Assembly: GCA_021851785.1 (NCBI GenBank)
Contig: JAJZBV010000009.1
Location: 24,141-88,140, forward strand
From: Pseudomonadota bacterium
Lineage (GTDB): Bacteria; Pseudomonadota; Alphaproteobacteria; Acetobacterales; Acetobacteraceae
Length of the DNA: 64,000 nt
Direction: 5' to 3'
Position 1 is the first letter of the stretch. The number at the start of each line of letters is the position of its first letter. The position numbers were made by a program, and so were the translations under genes. The notes under the pieces are model-generated. The model was given only the letters and a program-made list of their open reading frames with translations. It ran no database searches and had not been told where the DNA came from. Shown one piece after another: positions 16,205 through 24,263 of this stretch.

Positions 16205-17479
16205 TCAGCCACTGGCGGCCTCATAATCATCGAGAACCCGGTCGATCGCAGCGAGAACCAAAACCCTCCCCGAAAACGTCTCGCCAGCCATGGCACGCGG
16301 ATGCATGGCCGGGAAAAACTGGTGGATCAGCGGCTTCGGGATGTCGGGCGCGGCGAAGCGGATGAGCAGCGCGTCCACCGCGACCTCAGCGGCGTCGCAT
16401 GACCAATAATAGCGAATGCGGTCGCTGAAGCCGTAATGGCGCTGGAATTTCTGAGAACGATCGTCACCGGGGCAATGACTTTGCCAGAACCGTGGAGTGT
16501 CGATCATCAATTTTTCCATGACGACGGCAAGCGAACCGGTCTCGTCACCGTCAAGGATGCACGCCATGCGATCGAGCGCGTAAAGCGCTTCCCGGAGCGC
16601 GAAGCTCAAGGCGGGGCCGACCTTGAGAATGGCGAAGCCATCGGCGACCAACGCACGCAGCGCCGGGAGCGGCTGATAGTCGGTCGAATGCGCCTCGAAA
16701 ACCAAACCCGGCATCCGTTGCAACGCACCCGACAAGGCGCGTGTTTTCTCCGGTCGATAGAGAGCGACATCGAAATTATCATACTCGATGCCGGGCTGCA
16801 CGACCATGGCGATGATCCGCCCGATGGCATCATACAAGCCGTGCTCAGCAAAGATCTTGTGATGGAGAGCCAGCGTCGCCGCCGCCGCTTCCGGCGCGGT
16901 CGTCGTGATCGCGGTGATTTCCCCCGGGCCGCCGCCGGCCGCGGGCACCTCGGTGCCGATGACATAATGGGGGGGCGCATGGCCCGCTTCCCGCGCCGCG
17001 TCTTCGGCGGCGGCAGCCAGCCGGGCGGCGCGTTCGGCGATTGTAATTTCCGGCAAATCCGGCGGATCGTCAGCGCAAGCCATGCTGGCATCGAGATGGA
17101 TTTTCGCGAAGCCGGCGGCGGCGAAGGCGCGGACGCATGCCTCCGCTTCGTGCAATGCCGTCGTCGCGGGCGCGTCTCGCCACGGCAAGGGTCCGAGATG
17201 ATCGCCGCCGAAGATGATTTTTGCCGCCCCCAATCCGCATTTGCCGGCGATAGCGAGGACGGAGTCGCGGAACGCGGCCGGCGTCGCGCCGGTATAGCCG
17301 CCGCGATGATTGACCTGATTGCAGGTCGCTTCGATCAGCACCGTTTTGCCGGCGCGGGCGGCGCGCGCCAAAGCCGCCTCGATGACCATCGGATGCGCCG
17401 AACAGAGCGAGACCACACCGCGGCGTCCGCGCCCGGCGGCAAGATCCGCAAAAAAATCACCCGTTCCCCCGAAGGCCAT
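16205..17479 (-). CDS. GatZ/KbaZ-family protein, probable D-tagatose-6-phosphate 4-epimerase
   Basis: A 424-residue member of the GatZ/KbaZ (COG4573) family, recognizable by SLCSAHPMVIEAAL, EATCNQVNHRGGYTG, IIFGGDHLGP and VIGTEVPAAGG. In enterobacteria GatZ is a non-catalytic partner of the GatY aldolase. No GatY/KbaY homologue lies here. In Agrobacterium a stand-alone homologue in a similar hexitol cluster was shown to epimerize D-tagatose-6-phosphate to D-fructose-6-phosphate (established, recalled). The neighbouring PfkB kinase and polyol dehydrogenases make that the best reading. It overlaps the preceding dehydrogenase stop by one base (TGATG). Confidence 0.8.
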   Translation of the reverse strand: MAFGGTGDFFADLAAGRGRRGVVSLCSAHPMVIEAALARAARAGKTVLIEATCNQVNHRGGYTGATPAAFRDSVLAIAGKCGLGAAKIIFGGDHLGPLPWRDAPATTALHEAEACVRAFAAAGFAKIHLDASMACADDPPDLPEITIAERAARLAAAAEDAAREAGHAPPHYVIGTEVPAAGGGPGEITAITTTAPEAAAATLALHHKIFAEHGLYDAIGRIIAMVVQPGIEYDNFDVALYRPEKTRALSGALQRMPGLVFEAHSTDYQPLPALRALVADGFAILKVGPALSFALREALYALDRMACILDGDETGSLAVVMEKLMIDTPRFWQSHCPGDDRSQKFQRHYGFSDRIRYYWSCDAAEVAVDALLIRFAAPDIPKPLIHQFFPAMHPRAMAGETFSGRVLVLAAIDRVLDDYEAASG

Positions 17480-18255
17480 CAGCTCATCCAGTTTCCGCCA
17501 TCGACGTTGTAAGTTTGCGCGACGATATACTCGGCGTCATCGCTTGCGAGAAACACCGCCATGCCGGTCAAATCCTCCGGCCGTCCCATGCGCCCATAGG
17601 GAACGGCCGCGCCGACTTGGCGCTTTTTCTCGCCGAGCGGCAAATTCTCGTATTTGGCGAACAGCGCATCGACCTCGCCCCACATCGGTGTATCGACGAC
17701 CCCGGGGGCGATGGCGTTGACATTGATCCGATGCTTGATCAATGCCAGGCCGGCGCTCTGGGTAAAGCTGATGACCGCGGCTTTGGACGCGCAATAGACG
17801 GAGACCAGGGCTTCGCCGCGCCGCCCCGCTTGCGACGCGAAATTGACGATCTTGCCGCCCGTCCCCTGCGCGATCATCTGCCGCGCGACGGCCTGCAGCG
17901 TAAAGATGAGCCCCTCGACATTTACCCGGAAGACTTTGTGGTAGCTCTCGCGGGTGATTTCGACGATCGGCGCGAGATCGAAAACCGCGGCGCCGTTGAC
18001 GAGAATATCGATCCGCCCGGCTTGGGACGACACTTTCTCCACCATCGCGGCGATGGATTGCGGATCGGTGACATCGAGCGCGACGGCGAACGCATCGTGG
18101 CCAAGGGACATGGCGACGGCGTTCGCGTCCTCGACCAATCGGTCCGCCACCACGACGCGCGCCCCTTCCTCGGCATACCGGCGGGCCACCGCCGCCCCGA
18201 TCCCGCGCGCCCCGCCGGTGACGATCGCAACCTTGTTCTCGAGTTTTCCGGTCAT
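17479..18255 (-). CDS. smoS: sorbitol/hexitol dehydrogenase, SDR (SmoS type)
   Basis: A 258-residue NAD-dependent short-chain dehydrogenase. The nucleotide loop is TGGARGIG (13-20), and the catalytic residues are Ser141, Tyr154 and Lys158 (YCASK). Blocks FDLAPIVEITRESY, YENLPLGEKKRQVGAA and the ending IVAQTYNVDGGNWMS match Rhodobacter SmoS, which oxidizes sorbitol to fructose and galactitol to tagatose. The ATG at 18255 sits 7 bases after the upstream gene's stop. The in-frame ATG at 18285 would overlap that gene and add residues not found in the family. Confidence 0.88.
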   Translation of the reverse strand: MTGKLENKVAIVTGGARGIGAAVARRYAEEGARVVVADRLVEDANAVAMSLGHDAFAVALDVTDPQSIAAMVEKVSSQAGRIDILVNGAAVFDLAPIVEITRESYHKVFRVNVEGLIFTLQAVARQMIAQGTGGKIVNFASQAGRRGEALVSVYCASKAAVISFTQSAGLALIKHRINVNAIAPGVVDTPMWGEVDALFAKYENLPLGEKKRQVGAAVPYGRMGRPEDLTGMAVFLASDDAEYIVAQTYNVDGGNWMS

Positions 18256-18262
18256 GTCACGC

Positions 18263-19036
18263 TCACCAGCAGGTATAGCCGCCATCGGCGAGCACGATGC
18301 TGCCGGTGAGGAGGCTCGCCGCGTCGGAAGCGAGGAAGAGCACCACGGAGGCGATCTCTTCCGGCTGGCCGACGCGGTGCATCGGCGTCATGTCCAGCCA
18401 GGTCTTGTACATCTCGCCGTTTTGCATGCCAAACCGGGTCAGCGGCGTTTCGATATAGGTCGGCGCGACGGCATTGACCCGGACGCCGCGCGCCCCCCAT
18501 TCGGCGGCCAGCGAGCGGGTGAGATGATGAACGGCGGCTTTCGAGGCATTATAGAAACTTTGCGGCTGCGGCTTATTGACGATGAAGCCGGACATGGAAC
18601 CGATATTGACGATGGCGCCGCTTCCCTGCTCCAGCATGCGCCTCCCGAACCCACGGCAGCAATAAAACAGACCGTCGAGATTGACGTTCATATGCATCCG
18701 CCAATGCGCGTCGGTGGTGTCTTCCGCGCGCACATCGCTCACCGCGACGCCGGCATTATTGACCAGAATGTCGATATGGCCATGATCCTTGACGACACGT
18801 TCGGCAAACGCCTCGACCGCCGCGGAATCCGTCACATCGAGCGGCATACCGTGCGCGGTGATGCCGTTTTGCGCAAGGTCCTGCACCGCGCTGGTGATGC
18901 GTTCGGGGATTTTTTCGGCGATGACGACGGTCGCGCCCGCTTCACCGAGCGCCTGGGCTGCGCAAAAGCCGATCCCTTGCCCCGCGCCCGTTACCACCGC
19001 GACACGGCCATGCAAGTCGTATTTTTGTAGATACAT
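18263..19036 (-). CDS. polyol dehydrogenase, SDR (galactitol/arabitol dehydrogenase-like)
   Basis: A 257-residue classical SDR with TGAGQGIG (16-23), NNAG (93-96), catalytic Ser147 and YNASK (Tyr162, Lys166). The segment VNIGSMSGFIVNKPQ, the block TWLDMTPMHRVGQPEEIA and the C-terminal DGGYTCW resemble Rhodobacter galactitol dehydrogenase and related D-arabitol/ribitol enzymes. It probably oxidizes a second hexitol or the opposite end of the same polyol. It is cotranscribed with the permeases (16 bases upstream) and smoS. Confidence 0.82.
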   Translation of the reverse strand: MYLQKYDLHGRVAVVTGAGQGIGFCAAQALGEAGATVVIAEKIPERITSAVQDLAQNGITAHGMPLDVTDSAAVEAFAERVVKDHGHIDILVNNAGVAVSDVRAEDTTDAHWRMHMNVNLDGLFYCCRGFGRRMLEQGSGAIVNIGSMSGFIVNKPQPQSFYNASKAAVHHLTRSLAAEWGARGVRVNAVAPTYIETPLTRFGMQNGEMYKTWLDMTPMHRVGQPEEIASVVLFLASDAASLLTGSIVLADGGYTCW

Positions 19037-19052
19037 CAGCGTAATCCTTCGT

Positions 19053-19868
19053 TTATTTCACGGCGCCGAATGTCAGCCCGCGAACCAGTTGGCGCTGGCT
19101 GATCCAGCCAAAGACCAGGATGGGAGCGATCGCCAGGACCGAGGCGGCGGAAAGCCGCGCCCAGAACAAGCCTTGCGGGGCCGAGAACGAGGCGATGAAG
19201 GCGGTGAGCGGCGCGGCGTTGTGGGCCGAGAGGTTGAGACTCCAAAACGCCTCATTCCAGCAGAGAATGATCGAAAGCAAGGAGGTCGAGGCGATGCCGG
19301 GCAGGACGAGCGGCAGGAGCACGAGAAAGATGGTCTGGAGAACGTTCGCGCCGTCGATGCGGCTGGCTTCGATGATGTCTTTCGGGGTTTCCCGAAAGAA
19401 GGTGAACAGCATCCAGATGGCGATCGGAAGATTGCTCAGCGTATTGACGATGACGAGCGCGGCCAATGTGTCGAGAAGGTGCAGATCGCGCGCGAGGAGA
19501 TAGATCGGCACGAGAACGCCGACCGCCGGCAGCATTTTCGTCGATAGCATCCAGAGCAGAAGATCGCGTGTTTTCGCGCCTGGGTAAAACGCCATGGCGA
19601 ACGCCGCCGGCACCGCGAGGAGGAGCATGAGCAGCGTCGTCGCCAAGGAAATCACGATGCTATTCAACGCGAAGCTCGCGTAATCCTGCTGGGCGAAAAT
19701 GCCGCGGTAATTATCGAGGGTGGGCAGAAAGAAAAAAAGCGGCGGCGAAGCGATGGCCTGCACTTCGGTTTTGAAGCTCGCGAGCAACATCCAGGCGAGC
19801 GGAAAGAAGTTCAGCAATGCCGCGAGCCAGGCGATGGCGACGGCGATCCGCAACGGCGCCTTGCTCAT
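19053..19868 (-). CDS. polyol ABC transporter permease, MalG/SmoG type
   Basis: A 271-residue inner-membrane permease with about six hydrophobic helices, starting LRIAVAIAWLAALLNFFPLA. The EAA loop that docks the ATPase is recognizable as EASRIDGANVLQTIFLVLLP. The ATG at 19868 overlaps the stop of the partner permease (ATGA). A longer open frame extending to 20249 is only a shadow of that partner. The C-terminal SQRQLVRGLTFGAVK is the standard MalG-like ending. Confidence 0.9.
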   Translation of the reverse strand: MSKAPLRIAVAIAWLAALLNFFPLAWMLLASFKTEVQAIASPPLFFFLPTLDNYRGIFAQQDYASFALNSIVISLATTLLMLLLAVPAAFAMAFYPGAKTRDLLLWMLSTKMLPAVGVLVPIYLLARDLHLLDTLAALVIVNTLSNLPIAIWMLFTFFRETPKDIIEASRIDGANVLQTIFLVLLPLVLPGIASTSLLSIILCWNEAFWSLNLSAHNAAPLTAFIASFSAPQGLFWARLSAASVLAIAPILVFGWISQRQLVRGLTFGAVK

Positions 19869-20746
19869 ACGTCCAGCCTCTTGGCGATGGTACGAATGAG
19901 GAAGGCCGCGATGATATTGGCGAGCACGATCGCGATGACGCCGGCCGCCGACGCACTGCCGACGTTGAAGGCGAGAAGGGCGCGCTGATAGATGAGAAAG
20001 GGCAGATTGGTGGTCGCGATTCCCGGCCCGCCCGCCGTGGTCACATAGATTTCGGCGAAAATGCCGAGGAGGAAAATCGTCTCCATCATCACGACGACGC
20101 TGATCGCACGCGCCATGTGCGGGATCTGGATATGAAAGAAGATCGCAACCGGACCCGCGCCGTCGAGGCGCGCGGCTTCGAGTTGCTCCTGGTCGAGCGA
20201 TTGCAGGGCGGTGAGCAGAATGAGGAAGGCGAAGGGCATCCATTCCCATGAGACGATGATGATGATGGAGAGAAGCGGCAGGCTTCCGAACCAGTCGATC
20301 ACCGGAATGCCGAGGCCGCGCGAGATCGCGGCGAAGAGCCCGTTCACTGGATGCATGAGAAGATTTTTCCAGATCAGGGCGCTCACCGTCGGCATGACGA
20401 AGAACGGCGAAATCATCAACACCCGGGCAATGCCGCGGCCGGGGAACGAGATGTTGAACAACGCCGCCATCACCGCGCCGAGGCTCACGGTGATGGCGAG
20501 AATGGCAACCACGAGGACGATGGTTGTCAGCAGGATATGCGAGAGCGCGGGATCGGCGATGAGGAAGCGATAATTATTGAACCCGGCGAAGCCATGCAGC
20601 GTCGGGTTGAGCAGATTATAGCGACGGAAGGAAAACCACAGCGTGATCGCCAGCGGCACGGTCATCCATAGCAATAGCGCGGCGACGGAGGGCGCGAGAA
20701 GCGGAAAGGTATTGATCCGGGCCGCTCTCGCCGGCTTTCGCAGCAC
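19865..20746 (-). CDS. polyol ABC transporter permease, MalF/SmoF type
   Basis: A 293-residue permease with six predicted membrane segments and the ABC docking loop EAARLDGAGPVAIFFHIQIP. The N-terminal LLAPSVAALLLWMTVPLAITLWFSF is typical of CUT1 family MalF-like subunits. It follows the binding-protein gene by 28 bases and overlaps the second permease by four bases, as expected for a coupled importer. Confidence 0.9.
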   Translation of the reverse strand: MLRKPARAARINTFPLLAPSVAALLLWMTVPLAITLWFSFRRYNLLNPTLHGFAGFNNYRFLIADPALSHILLTTIVLVVAILAITVSLGAVMAALFNISFPGRGIARVLMISPFFVMPTVSALIWKNLLMHPVNGLFAAISRGLGIPVIDWFGSLPLLSIIIIVSWEWMPFAFLILLTALQSLDQEQLEAARLDGAGPVAIFFHIQIPHMARAISVVVMMETIFLLGIFAEIYVTTAGGPGIATTNLPFLIYQRALLAFNVGSASAAGVIAIVLANIIAAFLIRTIAKRLDV

Positions 20747-20774
20747 CTTTCCGCCCTCCGCGATCTATCCCGCG

Positions 20775-22112
20775 CTATTGCGTGTAGCCGGCCTGCTGCA
20801 TCGTTGCCGCAACGCTGGCCTGTGCCTCTCTGAGCGCGTCGTCGACGCTCATCTGCCCGGTCAAGGCGCCGGCGATCATCTGCCCGACGGTGGTGCCGAT
20901 CGCCTGGAATTCCGGGATGGCAACATATTGGATCCCGGTATAGGGCACTTTTTCCGCCGTCGGATGGTTGAGATCGGCGGTCATGATGGCATTCTTGACG
21001 AAATCGGCAAACGGCGCCGCTTTCAGGTATTGCGGGTTCTCATAGGTGGATTTGCGCGTCCCCGGCGGCACCACCGTCCAGCCATCGCTCTTGCCGACCG
21101 TCTCGATATAGGCGCGCGAGGTAGACCATTGCAGGAAGGATTTGGCGACCGCGACGTTTTTCGAACTCTCGGGAATCGCCAAGGCCCAGGACCAGAACCA
21201 ATGCGAGCCATTCGGCACTTTCGCGATCGGGGCGGCGGTGAAGGCGACCTTGTCGGCAACCTGGCTCTGCTTGCGGTCATAGAGCAGTCCGGCGCCGGAG
21301 GTGGCGTCGATCCACATCGCGCAATGGCCGGTCGCGAAAAGCGCCTGATTTTCATTGAAGCCATTGGAGTTCGCGCCGGGCGGGCCGTATTTATGCATCA
21401 TATCGATGTAGAAAGTCACCGCCTCGTGCCAGGCCGGGGTGTTCAGTTGCGGCTTCCAGTTTTCATCGAACCAGCGCCCGCCGAACGTATTCACCAGGGT
21501 GTCGAGATAGGCCATGTTTTCGCCCCAGCCGGGCTTGCCGCGCAGGCAAATGCCGTATTGCTCATGCGCGCGATCGGTCAGTTTTTCGGCGAATGTCCTG
21601 ACCTCGTCATATTTGGGCTGGCTCGGCATGGTGAGGCCGGCTTTGTCGAAAAGGTCTTTGCGATAGTAGGTGAACGAGCTTTCGGCGTAGAACGGCACCG
21701 CATACAATTTCCCATTCGCCGACAATGCTTCCCGCACCGACGGGAACACGTCATTCATGTCGTAGGACGCGGGAAAACCGTCGAGGCTGACGAGCCAGTT
21801 CTGCTTGCCCCAGATCGGGGTCTCGTATGACCCGATGGTGAGGATGTCGAACTGCCCGCCATGGGTTGCGATATCGGTCGTCACGCGCTGGCGGAGAACA
21901 TTTTCCTCCAGCACCACCCAATTGATTTTGTTCCCGGTTTCCTTCTCCCACTGGGTCGAGAGCTTCTGCATCTCGACCATCTGGGAATTGTTCACGGTGG
22001 CGATGGTGATCGTCGCGGCGGTGGCGGAGAAAGATGAGCCGAGCAGCAGACCGCCGGCGAGCATGAGGCTGGCGGCCACGGCGCGTTTCATTCCCTGCGC
22101 TTGATGACGCAT
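20775..22112 (-). CDS. sugar/polyol ABC transporter substrate-binding protein (SmoE-like)
   Basis: A 445-residue periplasmic binding protein of the family 1 extracellular solute-binding fold. A signal peptide (about residues 8-33, ending SATAATIT) is followed by EMQKLSTQWEKETGNKINW and FDILTIGSYETPIWGKQNWL, resembling SmoE-type sorbitol/mannitol receptors. The ATG at 22112 follows GGGAGGAACGCA. The extended frame to 22229 is rejected. It lies 43 bases after the regulator and heads the transporter part of the operon. Substrate is inferred as a hexitol from the dehydrogenases. Confidence 0.9.
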   Translation of the reverse strand: MRHQAQGMKRAVAASLMLAGGLLLGSSFSATAATITIATVNNSQMVEMQKLSTQWEKETGNKINWVVLEENVLRQRVTTDIATHGGQFDILTIGSYETPIWGKQNWLVSLDGFPASYDMNDVFPSVREALSANGKLYAVPFYAESSFTYYRKDLFDKAGLTMPSQPKYDEVRTFAEKLTDRAHEQYGICLRGKPGWGENMAYLDTLVNTFGGRWFDENWKPQLNTPAWHEAVTFYIDMMHKYGPPGANSNGFNENQALFATGHCAMWIDATSGAGLLYDRKQSQVADKVAFTAAPIAKVPNGSHWFWSWALAIPESSKNVAVAKSFLQWSTSRAYIETVGKSDGWTVVPPGTRKSTYENPQYLKAAPFADFVKNAIMTADLNHPTAEKVPYTGIQYVAIPEFQAIGTTVGQMIAGALTGQMSVDDALREAQASVAATMQQAGYTQ

Positions 22113-22155
22113 TGCGTTCCTCCCGAAAATTGGGCATTTGCCCTTGAAGAGGGCG

Positions 22156-23166
22156 TTACCTTCGGCCAGCTTCTGACCTTCTGTCAAGCGCCGATCGCGT
22201 GTCCATGAGGCCGGTCGCGGTCGCCTCATCGGTGATCAGGCCGTTCAGCAGCCCGCTCGCGAGCGCTGCCCGGAGCGCCGGCAGTTTCTCCGCGCCCGCC
22301 GCGATGCCGACCCGGATGGCGCCCTGGCTGCTGCCGGCCCAGAGCGCGGTGATGCGCGCGGCGAGCGGGGTTGTGACGCGGGTGCCGCGCTCGTCGAAGA
22401 CGCAGCCGGCGATTTCGCCGATCGCGCCGGCCTCCATCAACGCCGCGAGTTCGGCATCGGTGATGAAGCCGCTCTGATGCAAGGGCGCCCGCCAGCCGAT
22501 ATGACCGACGCCGAGAAAAAGACAGCGCGCCTCCTGATGAAGGGCTTGCAGGGTCTGATAGGCGCGCTGGCGCTCGGCGAGGGCTTTCTCCTCGACGGTG
22601 CTGGTGGCCAGCGGCAGGGTCATCGGGAAACATTGCGCGCCGGTGCGCTCGGCGATCCGCATCACCGGGTCGGCGGCCATCGCGCGGCCGTCGTAACCGA
22701 GCGTGCCGCACAGCGAAAACAGCTTATGTTGCGGCGCGTCGAGCGGCGAGATCTCGGCGGCGACGGCGCGCAGCGTGCGGCCGGTCGAAAACCCGATCAC
22801 CAGCGGCGCCGGCTGGGCGAGCCAGGTTTCCAGATACTGCGCCGCCGCGATGGCGAGGCCGGGCAGGCTGCCATCGTCGCCGCTCGCCGTCGGCACCACC
22901 TCGCAATGGGCGAGGCGATAGCGCTCGCTGAGCCGTTCGGCCTTGGCGAGACAACTGCCGAGCGGATGATCGAAACGGAACTTGATCAGCTTCTCGGCGA
23001 CCGCGCGGGCGACCAGACGCTGCGCGGTCTGGCGCGAAACATGGAGCTGGGCGGCGATTTCGTCCTGAGTGCGGGCGGCGATGTAATAGAGCCATGCCGC
23101 GCGCGCCGCCTGGTCGAGGCGTTCGCGCGCGAGGCGCTGGCGGCGCGCGTTGGTGTCGTCAGCCAT
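22156..23166 (-). CDS. SorC/DeoR-type sugar-binding transcriptional regulator
   Basis: A 336-residue regulator. An N-terminal helix-turn-helix (about 24-58: AAWLYYIAARTQDEIAAQLH, then VSRQTAQRLVARAV) is followed by a SorC-type sugar-phosphate-binding domain (PLVIGFSTGRTLRAVAAEIS, GVGHIGWRAPLHQSGFI, GIAAGAEKLPALRAAL). Members sense phosphorylated sugars made by the pathway they control. The gene is first in the minus-strand hexitol operon and divergent from two kinases. The 117-base intergenic region contains a candidate operator. The ATG at 23166 is chosen because the upstream extension to 23832 is antisense to the kinase. Confidence 0.88.
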   Translation of the reverse strand: MADDTNARRQRLARERLDQAARAAWLYYIAARTQDEIAAQLHVSRQTAQRLVARAVAEKLIKFRFDHPLGSCLAKAERLSERYRLAHCEVVPTASGDDGSLPGLAIAAAQYLETWLAQPAPLVIGFSTGRTLRAVAAEISPLDAPQHKLFSLCGTLGYDGRAMAADPVMRIAERTGAQCFPMTLPLATSTVEEKALAERQRAYQTLQALHQEARCLFLGVGHIGWRAPLHQSGFITDAELAALMEAGAIGEIAGCVFDERGTRVTTPLAARITALWAGSSQGAIRVGIAAGAEKLPALRAALASGLLNGLITDEATATGLMDTRSALDRRSEAGRR

Positions 23167-23221
23167 CGTCTTTCCTTTGGGTTGCGCCGCCGCGGCTGCC
23201 GTGGTTTGCGGCGTGAGGCGA

Positions 23222-23255
23222 GATATTGCCCAGTGATTGGATAATTGCCAATATC
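23222..23255. promoter_or_regulatory. candidate SorC-type operator in the divergent hexitol promoter region
   Basis: Perfect 7-bp inverted arms GATATTG (23222-23228) and CAATATC (23249-23255) enclose a second dyad, ATTGG (23236-23240) and CCAAT (23248-23252). The site lies between the regulator and kinase start codons and is locally AT-rich. It is a natural target for the adjacent regulator. Binding is inferred, not shown. Confidence 0.5.
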
Positions 23256-23283
23256 CTATCGCGCATGGGTCGGAGCGGGAAGA

Positions 23284-24252
23284 ATGCCGGAGATCGTCAC
23301 CGTCGGAGAATTGCTGGTCGATGTCCTGGCCGAGACGGTGGGGCAGGCTTTGTCCGCGCCCGGCCGCTATCTCGGTCCCTACCCTTCCGGTGCTCCGGCG
23401 ATTTTCGCCGATCAGGCGGCGCGGCTCGGCGTTGCCACCGCGATCGCCGGCGCGGTCGGCGCCGATGCGTTCGGGAAAGCGGTGCTCGACCGCTTGCGCG
23501 CAAGCGGGGTCGATGTCGGCGCGGTGCGCGTGCTCGACGACGCCACCACCGGCGTTGCCTTCGCGACCTATTTCGCCGATGGCGGCCGCGAATTTCTGTT
23601 CCACATGAAGGACGCGGCGCCCGGCCGATTTCGCGCCGACGACGTGACGGCGGCCCTGTTCGCCGGCTGCCGCTTTTTTCACATCATGGGCTCGTCCTTG
23701 TTTTCGCCGCCGATGATCGCCGCCATCCGCCGCGGCATCGCCCTCGCCGAGGCCGCCGGAGCGCGGATTTCCTTCGATCCCAATATCCGCCCGGCGCTGT
23801 TGCGCGCCCCCGGCGTTGCCGAGGCGATCCACGAGATCGCCCGCCGCGCCGATATCCTCATGCCGAGCGAGGTCGATCTCGCCTTCCTCTGCCCCGGCGA
23901 AGAGGTCGAGGCGGCGCTCGAGACCCTGCTGTCGTGGCGCGCAAGCCGCGTTTTTCTGAAGCTCGGCGCCGCCGGGAGCCGCTATGCCGATCGCAGCCAG
24001 CGCCTCAGCGCGCCGCCTTTCGCGACCACCGAAATCGACCCGACCGGCGCGGGCGATTGCGCCGGCGCGACCTTTCTCGCGTCACTGCTCCGTGATCTGC
24101 CGCTCGAGCGCTCTCTTGCGCGCGCCAACGCCGCCGGCGCGCTCGCGGTCGCCAAGCGCGGGCCGATGGAAGGCAATAGCGACGAGGCGACGCTCAGCGC
24201 CTTCATCGCCGACGCGGCAAAGCCGGCTCCGGGACAAGAAAAACGCGGATAA
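23284..24252 (+). CDS. PfkB-family ketohexose kinase, probable tagatose/fructose kinase
   Basis: A 322-residue ribokinase-family sugar kinase. Motif FDPNIRP (164-170) and the anion-hole/catalytic-base motif DPTGAGD (252-258, Asp258) are intact. Tagatose kinases and fructokinases of this type phosphorylate the ketohexose formed by the polyol dehydrogenases encoded on the opposite strand, giving the 6-phosphate used by the GatZ-type epimerase. The ATG at 23284 follows GGGA. The in-frame ATG at 23245 would fall within the operator region. Confidence 0.85.
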   Translation: MPEIVTVGELLVDVLAETVGQALSAPGRYLGPYPSGAPAIFADQAARLGVATAIAGAVGADAFGKAVLDRLRASGVDVGAVRVLDDATTGVAFATYFADGGREFLFHMKDAAPGRFRADDVTAALFAGCRFFHIMGSSLFSPPMIAAIRRGIALAEAAGARISFDPNIRPALLRAPGVAEAIHEIARRADILMPSEVDLAFLCPGEEVEAALETLLSWRASRVFLKLGAAGSRYADRSQRLSAPPFATTEIDPTGAGDCAGATFLASLLRDLPLERSLARANAAGALAVAKRGPMEGNSDEATLSAFIADAAKPAPGQEKRG

Positions 24253-24263
24253 AGGAGAAGCGG

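Noticed and set aside
16205..17479. Tagatose-1,6-bisphosphate aldolase as the function of the GatZ-like gene
   Set aside because: The catalytic GatY/KbaY subunit is absent from the cluster; the epimerase role known for stand-alone homologues fits better.
19726..19740. A-rich run resembling the A/T hairpin element
   Set aside because: It lies inside the permease coding sequence and encodes consecutive Phe residues; there is no matching inverted arm.
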